64,000 nucleotides of DNA from Omphiscola glabra (lineage: Eukaryota > Mollusca > Gastropoda > Lymnaeidae), in assembly GCA_964017045.1 (NCBI GenBank), contig OZ024807.1, positions 14,640,941-14,704,940 of the forward strand, given 5' to 3'. Every line of letters starts with the position of its first letter. Position 1 is the stretch's first letter. The notes under the pieces were generated by a model that was not told the DNA's origin, searched no databases, and saw only the letters and a list, made by a program, of their open reading frames with translations. Below, one piece after another: positions 11,723-24,005 of the stretch. A program made the position numbers and the translations under genes.

Positions 11723-11899
11723 ATACTTATTGTTTTGGAGGGAGCTTGGTCACATATAGGTTTTACCGTTTAAAAATTATAAATAATACTCATTCTCCCT
11801 ACCCGTGATGACGCGACGAAAAAGACGAGAACTAATCAGGGTGAATACACCAATAGCTCTATCAATATTTCACGTAGCACTACAACTTTCCTAAAAAAA

Positions 11900-12437
11900 T
11901 TATGTATTGATCACGTGTTAATATCAATGTCATGATCACGCGCTGATATCAGTGTCATGATCACATGATAATATCAATGTCATGATCACGTGCTAATATT
12001 AATGTCATGATCAAGTGCTAATATCAAGGTCATGATCACGTGCTAATATCAATGTAATGATCACGTGCTAATATCAATGTCATGGTCATGTGCTATTATC
12101 AATGTCATGAGCACGTGCTGATATCCATGTCATGATCACGTGCTGATATTAATATCATAATCACGTGCCTATGTCAATGTCATGATCATTTGCTGATATC
12201 AATGTCATGATCATGTGCAAATATCAATGTCATGATCACGCGCTAAAATCAATGTCATTATCATGTGCAAATCAATGTCATGACCATGTAGAAATATCAA
12301 TGTCATGATCACGTGCTAATGCCAATGTCATGATAATGTGCTATTATCAATGTCATGATCACGTGGTGATATCCATGTCGTGATCACGTGCTGATATTAC
12401 TGTCATGCTAATATCGATCCCTTGATCACGCCGTGCT
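11900..12437. repeat. 25-nt minisatellite with recurring CACGTG E-boxes
   Basis: About 21 diverged units contain ATGATCACGTGCTAATATCA. Around ten carry an intact CACGTG palindrome, and the others have one-base changes (CATGTG, CACGCG, CAAGTG). Confidence 0.88.
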
Positions 12438-12683
12438 AATGTCAGCTGCTTCTAAAATAGGATTATCAATGATCACTGCCTTAAGGCACATTTTCGGGAG
12501 TCATGAAAGCGCAGTTCCCCCCCCCCCTCCCACAAACCTAATTAAAAATATCAGCTTGTTTTCTTACATAACCCGAAACGATTGAGCCAATATTTCTGTT
12601 AGTGTCTGCAATGGACATGGAATACAAACGGTAACTGAAAGGAAGAAAGATCACGCAACGCTTGAAAAACTGTGTTGAGCATA

Positions 12684-13015
12684 GAGAGTTTGACAGTATA
12701 GACATCATTGACAGGCTATGGTGGCATATCAGAGTGTTTGACAGTATAGACATCATTGACAGGCTATGTTGGCATATCAGAGAGTTTGACAGTATAGACA
12801 TCATTGACAGGCTATGTTGGCATATCGGAGTGTTTGACAGTATAGACATCATTGGCAGACTATGTTGGCACATCAGAGTGTTTTTCAGTAATGACATCGT
12901 TGACAGACTATGATGACATATCAGAGTGTTTGACGGTAATGACATCGTTGACAGACTTTGATGACATATCAGAGTGTTTGACAGCACTGGCAACATTGAC
13001 AAACTATGTTGAACA
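12684..13015. repeat. 48-nt minisatellite, about 7 copies
   Basis: The unit contains AGTGTTTGACAGTATAGACA and a CATATCAG end. Its length is a multiple of three, so frames remain open on both strands without other signs of coding. Confidence 0.88.
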
Positions 13016-13092
13016 GAAGTAATTTTTCGTCCTCTACCCATAGTGGTCCGCCTGACATTCAATGATCAGAAATCTCCCATCATGAAATCGCA

Positions 13093-13510
13093 TTCAAATA
13101 TTACCTATTGGTAGCACATAATTCAAATATTACCTATTGGTAGCACATAATTCAAATATTACCTATTGGTAGCACATAATTCAAATATTACCTATTGGTA
13201 GCACATAATTCAAATATTACCTATTGGTAGCACATAATTCAAATATTACCTATTGGTAGCACATAATTCAAATATTACCTATTGGTAGCACATAATTCAA
13301 ATATTACCTATTGGTAGCACATAATTCAAATATTACCTATTGGTAGCACATAATTCAAATATTACCTATTGGTAGAAAATTATTCAAATATTACCTGCTG
13401 ATAGCACATTTTTCAAATATTACCTATTGATAGCACATAATTCAAATATGACCTATCGATAGCACATAATTCGATATAACATATTGACAGCACATAACTC
13501 AAACATTAGT
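13093..13510. repeat. 29-nt minisatellite, about 14 copies
   Basis: The first ten units are practically identical (core AATATTACCTATTGGTAGCA), and those on the right are diverged. The homogeneous block suggests recent expansion. Confidence 0.92.
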
Positions 13511-14480
13511 CATTGATATGACAACAGGAGGAACTCATGAAAGCCGCACACTATAAATAACAATAAACAAAGTCCTTTAGATTCTTAACCAAAACAAAAC
13601 TGACACATCCAATTGTTTAGCCACGACAGAATGCGTTAGTCCACATTGATCCAGTCCTTTTATCACGACAGAATGCGTTAGTTCACTGGCGTTTAACAAA
13701 ACCCTCACAAACACTACACAGTGTTTAGGTCACTCACCACTTGACCATCCGAGGATTCGCTGCTTATTTTGGCAGCTAATCTAGGTGGCTTCCGGCATGA
13801 AAAAATACCAGACTGTTGCTCCCGGCATGAAAAAGGAGCAGACTGTTTAGCCATGGGACAAATACGATAGGAAGTAAATTGGTGACCACCACTGGAAATA
13901 CCTTAAAAGGGTTGGTAAGGGGGAAGAGATTAAAATAAACAAAGGTGGATACCGGTTTGGGATATGGGGGAGGTGGGATGTTTTGAAATAGGGCTGATAC
14001 GAGAGGTGCGACAAAAAGAGGTGTTGAGGTGGGGGTAGTGGGCGCTGAACAAGTCAGATCACAGTGTCTCAGAAACGCACGAGGAGGTAAACGCGATTGT
14101 GATCAAACTGGCAAACTTGGTAAATCTCGTATTAAATTAACCGGAATGGTGACATCATAATACATTGTACCAGCGGCGGCGCCAGAAAACGTATAGACTC
14201 CGGTGATCTACAATTGGAGAGGGTGAAATTGGGGTGCAAGGAAAATAACAACAACAGAAGGTATAGAGTACCAACTTGGTTAGATGTATGTGCTCTTAAA
14301 AATGTCGATCTATTTTTATACTTTCCAGGAAAAGTATTTATAAGAAGGAAAACCCCCCACCCTCGATCTGACAATAGGGATGAACCCAAAAGATAAGAGT
14401 TTGTCACAGCAAAGGCAATCATAGACTTGCTATACAAGAAGCCGTGACTTCACGACGTGGAAATCAAGAGGGCCTGACGC
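13511..14480. other. Intergenic sequence, no gene seen
   Basis: Short duplications are present (for example CACGACAGAATGCGTTAGT twice and CCGGCATGAAAAA twice). No exon or RNA gene was recognised. Confidence 0.45.
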
Positions 14481-14489
14481 CACGGCATG

Positions 14490-15085
14490 GTACACAAGAG
14501 GGCTGTGACAACGTCACATGATACACAAGAGGCTGTGATGTCATTACATGATGCACAAGAGGCCGTGATTTCATTACATGATACACAAGAGGCGGTGATG
14601 TCATTACATGATACACAAGGGGCCGTGATGTCATCACATGATACACAAGAGGCCGTGATGTCATTACATGATACACAAGAGGCAGCGATGTCATTACATG
14701 ATACGCAAGAGGCCGCGATGTCATTACATGATACACAAGAGGCAGCGATGTCATTACATGATACGCAAGAGGCCGCGATGTCATTACATGATACGCAAGA
14801 GGCCGCGATGTCATCACATGATACACAAGAGGCAGCGACGTCATTACATGATACACAAGAGGCTGCGATGTCATTACATGATACACAAAAGGCCGCGATG
14901 TCATTACATGATACGCAAGAGGCCGCGATGTCATTACATGATACGCAAGAGGCCGCGATGTCATTACATGATACACAAGAGGCAGCGATGTCATTACATG
15001 ATACGCAAGAGGCCGCGATGTCATTACATGATACGCAAGAGGCAGCGATGTCATTATATGATGTACAAGAGGCCGTGACGTCATC
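14490..15085. repeat. 30-nt minisatellite, about 20 copies
   Basis: The unit contains GAGGCCGCGATGTCATTACA followed by TGATACACAA. Its length is a multiple of three, so several long frames are open on both strands, each giving only 10-residue repeats. This is most likely a non-coding tandem array. Confidence 0.93.
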
Positions 15086-15672
15086 ATGACATCTGCCACC
15101 GCTACTACTGACGTCGTGAAACATGCTTCTAAATTTAGCCCAATGTGTCACAGGTCATCAATGTTGACATGACGTGTAAGCAGTTTGTTGTATTGTTTTA
15201 ATGCAGCGGCAGATGTCACTAGCTCAACTAGTAAAGCCGGGGCTTTCTGAAGGGGCCGTCCAATGAAACATGCCCACGGATCTGAAAGCGAGTGGGTTTC
15301 CTATGCCAGTGCCGGTATCTGCACAAGATATCTGAAGTGACAGACGGGAAGCGATTGTTTGGTGCGCATTAATCCGCAGTGAAGAGTCACGGAGTACGGG
15401 TGCACATGCTTGGAAAAGCCGAAAGTAAAATGAGTTGCGCCGAGTAAACTTATAATACTCTAACTCTGATAACATTTACCACATTTTAAAAAAAAATCAT
15501 CTCCTTCATATTTTGATTGTTTATAGAAGTTACAATTTTTCTTAAATTTCAAACTTTGAACGATCCTCGCTTTCAAATCGTCATCTTTGACGAGTGTAAT
15601 TAAACAACACCCCATAAAGCAAAGTTTTTCGTATAAATCCTTTATATACATTTTTTCCGCATTTATGTTATT

Positions 15673-15851
15673 CAGTGGTTCTCAACCTTTCTAATGCCGC
15701 GACCCTTTAATACAGTTCCTCATGTTGTGGCGACCCCAAGCCACAAAATCATTTTCTTTGCTACTTGATAACTGTAGAGCATGTGTGTTTTCAGATGGTC
15801 TGAGGCGACCCCTGGGAAAGGGTCGTGCGACCCACAGGTTGAGAACCGCTG
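15673..15851 (+). mobile_element. SPIN-like hAT non-autonomous element (179 bp)
   Basis: The termini CAGTGGTTCTCAACCT and AGGTTGAGAACCGCTG form inverted repeats. The interior has GCCGCGACCCTTTAATACAG and GAAAGGGTCGTGCGACCC, which from memory match the SPIN family of hAT elements. The flanking 8-mers ATGTTATT and ATTTAATT match at 6 of 8 positions. Confidence 0.85.
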
Positions 15852-16104
15852 ATTTAATTGAACGTCATATATCATTTATATGATTGAAGAAACTGATTTG
15901 TGGTATGGGAGTTTTTTTTTTGTTAAATTATCAAACCTAGTGCATGTAAAGCCTAACAGACTAAACATATATTTAAACCCAAATGCGTCACAAAAAAAGC
16001 ACATGGCAACAGCGTCACAATTAATCTCCATACCAAAACAATCACACGTTGAAAACATCGCTAACATTCCTCTTCCCCACTCCTCTTTTTTGAAACACTT
16101 ATTT

Positions 16105-17015
16105 TTTTAGGGTTTGGGGTGGAGCTGACCATTTGATCGTATATGTTGTCATCTATGTGCTAAGTTTGAGCTCGATAGGGTGGCAGGAAGTGGGTTAATT
16201 AGCTTTCACTTGAAAAAACAAAGTTAATTGTTTTTTTACGGGTTGGGGTGGGGATGAACATTTGATCGTATATGTTGTCATCTATGTGCTAAGTTTGAGC
16301 TCGATAGGGTGGCAGGAAGTGGGTCCATTAGCTTTCACTTGAAAAAACAAGGTTAACTGTTTTTTACGGGTTGGGGTGGGGCTGAACATTTGATCGTATA
16401 TGTTGTCATCTATGTGCTAAGATTGAGCTCGATAGGGTGGCAGGAAGTGGGTCAATTAGCTTTCACTTGAAAAAACAAGGTTAACTGATTTTTACGGGTT
16501 GGGGTGGGGCTGAAAATTTGATCGTATATGTTGTCATCTATGTGCTAAGTTTGAGCTCGATAGGGTGGCAGGAAGTGGGTCAATTAGCTTTCACTTGAAA
16601 ACAAGGTTAACTGTTTTTTACGGGTTGGGGTGGGGCTGAACATTTGATCGTATATGTTGTCATCTATGTGCTAAGATTGAGCTCGATAGGGTGGCAGGAA
16701 GTGGGTCAATTAGCTTTCACTTGAAAAAACAAGGTTAACTGATTTTTACGGGTTGGGGTGGGGCTGAAAATTTGATCGTATATGTTGTCATCTATGTGCT
16801 AAGTTTGAGCTCGATAGGGTGGCAGGAAGTGGGTCAATTAGCTTTCACTTGAAAACAAGGTTAACTGTTTTTTACGGGTTGGGGTGGGGCTGAACATTTG
16901 ATCGTATATGTTGTCATCTATGTGCTAAGTTTGAGCTCGATAAGGTGGCAGGAAATTGGTCAATTAGCTTTCACTTGAAAAACAAGGTTAACTGATTTTT
17001 ACGTGTTGGGGTGGG
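16105..17015. repeat. 126-129-nt satellite, about 7 copies
   Basis: The unit contains TTTGATCGTATATGTTGTCA and GAGCTCGATAGGGTGGCAGG. Copies are highly similar. Some alternate in pairs (CTAAGATTGAG versus CTAAGTTTGAG), pointing to a two-unit duplication step. The sequence is internal to the dispersed element around it. Confidence 0.9.
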
Positions 17016-17163
17016 GCTGAAAAGCAGAAAGACTGTTTTGTCATCGACAACCAGTTCCGTTTGCCAGGTTTCAGCTCGATAGGATGACGGAAGATTTTGC
17101 CGCCACAAAGAAAGAAAGAAAGAAACACACGAAAAAAAAAGCGAATTTAATATAAAGGATTTA

Positions 17164-18460
17164 GAAATAATAATAGAATGCAGACCGACATGTTTAGGGC
17201 TTTCCCGGAATGCGAAGTTTCTCTTGGGATACCAACTGCAAAATCGTTCTTTCTATATCCCGGGAAACTCCATAATTCAGTCGAAACTATGTGTCTTACT
17301 TCATCCACCAAAACCAACTATGTCCTCAGTCACACCCGGTACATTCAGACCAACTGGACTGATTATTGCCTCCTACTTTTCAGTATTAATAGATTGTGAA
17401 CATGTGCATGTTGAATGTCATAATTTTTTTTTTCAATATTCTAAAGGAAGCACATTCCTTTTTTTCAGCTTAACGTTTGTCACGTTCACATCAAAATATG
17501 TCACGTTCACATCAAAATCTGTCACGCTTTTTTCGGGCCACAAATTGTCAAAGATGGTCTTATCTCAAAAACCACTCTCACGATTGACATCCTAGTGTAA
17601 ATATCGCAATCTGAAGATCTTTTTTTCATCTGTTTCTCTCTCTCCCTCTCTCTGTCCCCCCTCTCTCTCCCCCCTCTCTCTCGCTCTCTCTATCCCCTCC
17701 CTCTCTCTCTCTCTCTCCCTCTCTCTCTGTGTATGTGTCTTCCTGGTATGACCTTGACTCACACGAAAGCGTGACATTGTTTCTTTACAGGATGTATACA
17801 CAGGGCTGTGGAGATCATTTTAAAGTCAAGAAAGCGTAATGTTAAAAAAAGTGTCGGAGACAGGAAGAAAGGTTTGTCTTCGTTGACTTTGGCTTACGAG
17901 GCTGCTTGATGTCTCCGTGAATCATTCGAAGTTTAACCGTTACAATCACGACATTTTAACTAAGTAGTCAAACGAGCAGCAGTGACTAACAGCCCCCTTC
18001 CCCCCGCCCCCACACCCGCGTCTATACTTTTATGAAAATAAAAATAAATAAACAAACAAACAAACCCACATAGCCCAAACCTATTACTCCCGGACTATTC
18101 CTTTCCCCCGTGTCAAGGATACTGAAGGAAAAATCCCAAACCGACTTGAGCGTTCTGTCCAATTGTGGGTGTGGGTGTGTGTGTTTTTTGGGGGGGGGGG
18201 GGAGGATGGGAGTAAGTTCAATCCGGGGTAAACACCTTTTATCAGCCGTTTCTATTCCGCACCCGAACATCAAATATCTTTTCTTGTCCTCGAAAACCAA
18301 ACACAAACAAATGAAGGCTCCCTATCTTCTGTGCAATGATGTCCTAAACATAGATTATTTCTTCATCAACTCCGGAATAAGACTCCGCGCCATATACATG
18401 ACTCGTTGACTCTGGGATTGCAAATTCGGGGTGGCGGTGATGTCAACAAAGAAATCAGAA
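17164..18460. other. Intergenic sequence with a CT-rich tract
   Basis: Positions 17627-17735 are a CT/TC microsatellite. A G13 run lies at 18190-18202. No gene was recognised. Confidence 0.5.
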
Positions 18461-18469
18461 AGGACCAAC

Positions 18470-19315
18470 AAGGGATATCAGCCAAGATCCACAAGTGATA
18501 TCAGATATGATCCAAAAGGGACATAAGCCAATCAGCCACACCTGACATCAGCCATGCTCCGCATGGGACACCAGCCAACACCACAAGGGACATCAGCCAT
18601 GAACCACAAAGGACATCAGACATGAACCACAAAGGACATCAGCCATGAACCACAAAGGACATCAGCCATGAACCACAAAGGACATCAGCCATGAACCACA
18701 AAGGACATCAGCCATGAACCACAATGGACATCAGCCATAAACCACAAAGGACATCAGCCATGAACCACAAAGGACATCAGCCATGAACCACAAAGGACAT
18801 CAGACATGAACCACAAAGGACATCAGCCATGAACCACAAAGGACATCAGCCATGAACCACAAAGGACATCAGCCATGAACCACAAAGGACATCAGCTATG
18901 AACAACAAAGGACATCAGCCATGAACCACAAAGGACATCAGCCATGAACCACAAAGGACATCAGCCATGAACAACAAAGGACATCAGCCATGAACCACAA
19001 AGGACATCAGCCATGAACCACAAAGGACATCAGTCATGACCCACAAGCGACACCAGCCATTATCCACTAGGGGACATCAGCCATGATCCACAAGGGATAT
19101 CAGCGATGATCCAAATGGGACATAAGCAAATCATCCACACGTGACATTAGCCAAGATCCACATGGGACACCAGCCAACACCACAAGCGACATCAGCCAAG
19201 ACCACAAGCGACATCAGCCATGAACCACAAGTGACATCAGCCATGAACCACAAGGGACATCAGCCATGACGCACAAGGGACATCAGCCATGACCCACATA
19301 CCATATCAGACTAGT
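18470..19315. repeat. 23-nt minisatellite, about 35 copies
   Basis: The unit contains CATGAACCACAAAGGACATC. The centre is homogeneous and both ends are diverged (CATGATCCACAAGGGATATC and similar), which is typical of an array expanding from its middle. Confidence 0.92.
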
Positions 19316-19639
19316 TATACATCCTGAGCTAAAAAAGGGCACTTGTCAAACAGTACTTTGAGGGTACCAGGAAGTTGATTCCCGTGAATCAGATAGCGAT
19401 TTCCGCACTTATTTTTAGCATGATAATCACGTGTCCATTGCCATGGTGTGCTCAATCGTTTTAAAAAAATCAAATAAGCTCTCTTTACCAGAGCTAAAAG
19501 GTCTAGTTAGATTAGTGTCCCCTTCAAATATTCGATCATTTCCGGTCTGAGAATCTAACCAAATAGAGAAACGTATTCCGTCGATTGACTGTCGTTTACG
19601 TCGGACACGTAGCGAGTTGCGTCAATAGTCATAAAGTAG

Positions 19640-19845
19640 GACAGAGAGAGAGACACATGCGTCGTAAGTGGGACACAGATAGATATCATGCATCATAAGT
19701 GGGGCAAAGATAGATACATACGTCGTAAGTAGGACATTGATACATCCATCATAGGTGGAAAAAAAAGCTAGATGCATGCATCATAGGTGGGACAAAGCTA
19801 GTTACATGCATCATAGGTGGGACAAAGCTAGATACATGCAGGCAG
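19640..19845. repeat. Approximately 27-31-nt minisatellite, about 6 copies
   Basis: Diverged units contain CATCATAGGTGGGACAAAGC and TAGATACATGCA. The right end is cleaner than the left. Confidence 0.75.
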
Positions 19846-20492
19846 AACAGGCGAGACCTGTCCGACCATCCGGTCAACTCAGTGAATAACAACATCGCTT
19901 CATTTACCAAAGACCGGGATAGAAATGCCAGTGCAGCCATTCTTACCTTTCTTCAACTAAATACCGCCAACACACTATCCGTCTGGACACTTGACGTGGT
20001 TCCACTATGCACGCGGGCAACTGCAAACACCAACCATTGCGGGGAATGTGGGTTGACTTGGACACGAGTAAAGACCTTCGGTACTTAAAAAAGTTCAACA
20101 AGCTTAAAATATATATATATATATTAAAGTAAAGAAGCCGTCAACATAAGCTGTCAAATGCGGCACTGTAAAAATAAACTAGAACTTTATAGAAACAGAG
20201 TACAGAAGAGAAGTGTTGCTTTGTTAAAAATGTTAACAAAGGGTTAATTGTGTTGGATGTTTCAGCAATCACTACGTCGTGGGTCTCGTGCCCTAAGGAT
20301 TAAATTATTCTCTTCCTCTCCGCCATTTCTTAACTGGCAGGTCAACACAAACCTGCACCTGTGCTCTGAACTTGACACGCGTGTCAGCCTACAAGAAAAT
20401 ACACAGCTAAAGATTTTAAAAAAATTAATTATCGGCCCTGCCGAGAGGGGATCTGCAAATTTAGTTTTACAGCTAATACCAATACGATGGAT

Positions 20493-20723
20493 CAGGGCTT
20501 CTCAACCTTTTCCCGGCGCCACATACCCCACCACGATTTCAAAAACATATTTTCCGCACCCCTATCTCGATTTCGACACATATTTCCCACCCCCTCACGA
20601 TAACACTATTCCTAATAGAGATGCACATGAACCAGATTTTTTTTCTGGGGTCTTCTCGTACCCGACAACATCGCCTTCTGCACCCCCCAGGGGGGTGTTT
20701 GGGCACCCCTGTTAAGAAGCCCG
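20493..20723. mobile_element. Probable hAT-like remnant
   Basis: The left sequence CAGGGCTTCTCAACC and right sequence GTTAAGAAGCCCG are imperfect inverted repeats. No matching target duplication was found, so the limits are uncertain. Confidence 0.4.
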
Positions 20724-21059
20724 GCCATAGCTTCCAACGCGCTGGCGGATATAGTATTTACATAACTTGTGGGGAATTTCGTACCCTTAACTCCAGACTT
20801 GACTTCATAACTTCATTTGACATAATCATGTGTTTATTCAATGACTCACATCCTGCTCATGAATAAAAGGCTCCGTTGTCGTATCGCCGTGTACGCATAG
20901 TACATAATGTTACTCACCAACCTACACCAAGTGTTGGGGGGAAAAAAAACCTTACCAGGGCGGAGAAATCCGTTTCGCTGGTTTACTGCACGTTGTTTCA
21001 AGGTCAAGGACACTTGGTTATATGCACTGGAATGACTTTCATATAGTTTTCAAATAGAC

Positions 21060-21256
21060 CAGCGGTTCTCAAGCTGCGGGTCGCGACCCCTTTAGGGGTC
21101 AAACCATCCTTTCCCAGGGGTCGGCTAAGACCATCGGAAAACACACATACTCTACAGTTATGAAGTAACGACAAACAAAATTTTCTGGTTGGGGGTCTTC
21201 ACAACATGAGGATATGTATTAAGGGGTCGCGGCATTAAGAAGGTTGAGAACCACTG
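21060..21256 (-). mobile_element. SPIN-like hAT non-autonomous element (197 bp)
   Basis: The ends CAGCGGTTCTCAAGCT and GGTTGAGAACCACTG are inverted repeats. The interior carries GGGTCGCGACCCC and GGGGTCGCGGCATTAAG in reverse orientation compared with 15673-15851. The flanks AAATAGAC and GTTTAGAC agree at 5 of 8 positions. Confidence 0.82.
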
Positions 21257-22317
21257 GTTTAGACAGACCGGAAAATAGACAATAAATATTAACAGCCATC
21301 AGACGGACGTAAACAGAAAAATGTGTGTCACAGATGCAGTTGGAGCTAGGTTCAAATAAACAAAGACAGAAGCACCTCATGCATTTGTTTCGCGATTTTC
21401 GCGAATTCAAGGATTCGCGAGACTTTCCCTCGAACCAAACAAATTTGCATTAGCTGATTTTTTTTTTCTTTCACAGATCTGCAAAATTTGCGAAATCATC
21501 GAAAAATCTTTCAGTAGTGTTTATGTTTAACTTTTGAAATGTAAAATGGGTGACAACCATTAGGCGATACTGTGTACTGTTTTTTACGTCAAAAATTTTT
21601 GTTAATGGGTAAGCTAGTTTTTTAAATTGACTGGAAGTGCTCTGGGAGCATGATGGGTGCCTTTTTTAAGGGTTTAAGCTCTAGAAATAAGCGTTTGTTA
21701 GCATATTTTTAGTGACTCGCTCCAGACATTTGCGATTCCTCCTGATTTGCGACGGCTTCTGGAACCAAACCTCGCGAAAGTTCGATGCATTGCTGTACAA
21801 GAAGACTGACTTGGCTCAGTTTAGAACGTACTATCAATATTCGTCATTGCGTATGTTGTAAGTTGGGTGCAAAGATTTAAGTGACATCGGGGAGCACAGA
21901 TAAAGTTGATTCTATGTAGGCAATAGTTCCCCCCCCCCCCCCCCCCCATGGAAAGAATTGCCACACACGGCAGTCCAAAACTTTTTTTAAAAAAAGAACT
22001 CTTGAGTTATTAGGCGACATTGTTATGTGTTGTTCATTCCCGTCCAAGTATTATTGAACATTTTTTTTTTTGGTTGCGGGAGGGGTTAGGGGAAATGGTG
22101 CTTGTGATCTCGACCATATAAAAATGATAGGTACTAAAGTAATGTACAAATAGGGCGTGTGCTGCTTTGAAACACGAAAGAGACCATTTATGACGTCACG
22201 AAATAGGCCATTTATTACCCGAGACAAAAAAGAGAGAGAAAGAGAGAGATTTGCAACGCCCCACAACCGACTGAAATAAATAAATTAAAAAAATATATAT
22301 ACATATATATAGGGTAA

Positions 22318-22490
22318 TTGAGACGGAGAAAAGGAGAAAGAAAGGAAGTTAGAAAGAGACAGAGAGGGAGAAAGGAAGTTAGAAAGAGACAGTGGAGGAG
22401 AGAGGAAGTTAGAAAGAGACAGAGAGTGAGAAAGAAAGTTAGTATGAGGCAGAGAGGGAGAAGGGAAGTTAAAAAAGAGAGAGCGTGGCT
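22318..22490. repeat. Purine-rich approximately 27-nt repeat
   Basis: Units contain AGAAAGAGACAGAGAGG and GGAAGTTAGAAAGAGACAG. Nearly all bases on the plus strand are A or G. Confidence 0.7.
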
Positions 22491-23749
22491 GAAAGGAGAT
22501 ACAAACAGCGGTGTCAGATATGCTATTAATAACTTTCCAGGAACAGTAGAACCCGAGGCTATGAAAACAGTATGATGGGAGCCGTGCTTATTTGGCGAGG
22601 CAGAAAGACTCTGGGATGTAACCCACATACGAATAGTCCACTATTCGTCAGCGCTAACAGATCCGATCCCACTTCGGAGCCTGAGTTCATATAAAGATAA
22701 TAAGGCGCAAAGCGATTCATGGTTTCTCCACGGAACGTGTTGTTGAATGAACTGTAAACACATAGAGAACGTATGTCAACAAGACTGTTTACGAAGACAA
22801 GACGAAGACCTCTTGTCTCAACACCAACGCTGATACAGCGCTGTGGCCAACCCACCTGTGACCAACCCACGGTGACATGACATGCTAATCCATTCGTGCC
22901 GTCGAACGGGGGGGGGGGGGGGTACAATGGGACAGAATGTAATCCCCGACTGCACTTTCATAAGACTGGGGACAACAGTCTAAAGCTATGCCTTTGTGTC
23001 GGTAAAAGGAAAACGAATCGTTTTTTTTTTCAAGAAAGTGCGTAAGTGCAGCTCTGAAGAACATAACGTTTTCAAGACACTGGATTCATTGGTTATCGAA
23101 AAATAAAATATTAAAAAATACCACAAGTGGATTAGCTAGCATGCACAAGTCATATTCGCAACATGTCCAATACAGTCGTTTTCAACTACGCTGCTTTAAG
23201 GAACGTAAGTGGGCCGCTTTAATGGGCCTGTAGATAATGTCCTCTTGAAATATGTTGAATGAGCCTGAGAAGAAATATTTCTGAAGAGCCTCGTACTCAA
23301 ACTTCGATGGCTTTCATTTTGTAAACGTGCTCCTGGTGGTCTCGAAACGGCCTTTTTTATTGTGTAAATGTGTTGTCCAGTGATTGCGTTATTTTGCCAA
23401 TATTCATGTATATCTACATACTCAACAGAGACGGTTACAACTATACTCAACAGAGCAATAACTATTTAACTTATTTATATTTCAGTTCAAGATATTCGGA
23501 GGGGGGGGGGGGAGGGGGTGTCCAAAGGGCAGTCTGCAAGTGTCACTCTTGCTGCACACTGAAGAACCTTGGACAACAATGACGCTGTCACTGCATGCAC
23601 TCATGGGAGCACTTAGGACAGTAATCACATTGTCATTGTAAGCACTCACAGGAGTTTGCAGATGGCATAGTTGATAATAGGTTAAAGTGTATGTAACGTC
23701 AAACATAAGTTACAACGACGTACTCATTTTCTACAATAGTTTACGTCTC

Positions 23750-24003
23750 TTGTGACAGACGTGTGTCCTGTGACAGACGTGTCTCTTGCGACGGACATTT
23801 CTCTTGTGACAGACGTGTCACTTGTGACAGACGTGTCTCTGACGTTTCTCTTGTGATAGACGTGTCACTTGTGACAGACTTGTCTCTTGTGACAGACGTG
23901 TCTCTTATGACAGACGTGTCACTTGTGACAGACGTGTCTCTGACGTTTCTCTTGTGATAGACGTGTCACTTGTGACAGATGTGTCACTTGTGACAGACGT
24001 GCC
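23750..24003. repeat. Approximately 18-nt minisatellite
   Basis: Diverged units are based on CTTGTGACAGACGTGTCT, with variants TTGTGATAGACGTGTC and TGACGTTTCT. Confidence 0.85.
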
Positions 24004-24005
24004 AG

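Larger units (their letters stand above)
15634..17163. mobile_element. Composite dispersed element with inverted TAAATCCTTTATAT-type ends
   Basis: The left edge has TATAAATCCTTTATATA and the right edge has AATATAAAGGATTTA, which are inverted copies. Inside are a SPIN-like insertion (15673-15851) and an expanded 128-nt array (16105-17015). Sequence near the right end resembles 47080-47290 (GAAGATTTTGCC, then an A-rich tract), so this is one copy of a dispersed family. The outer limits are approximate. Confidence 0.5.
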
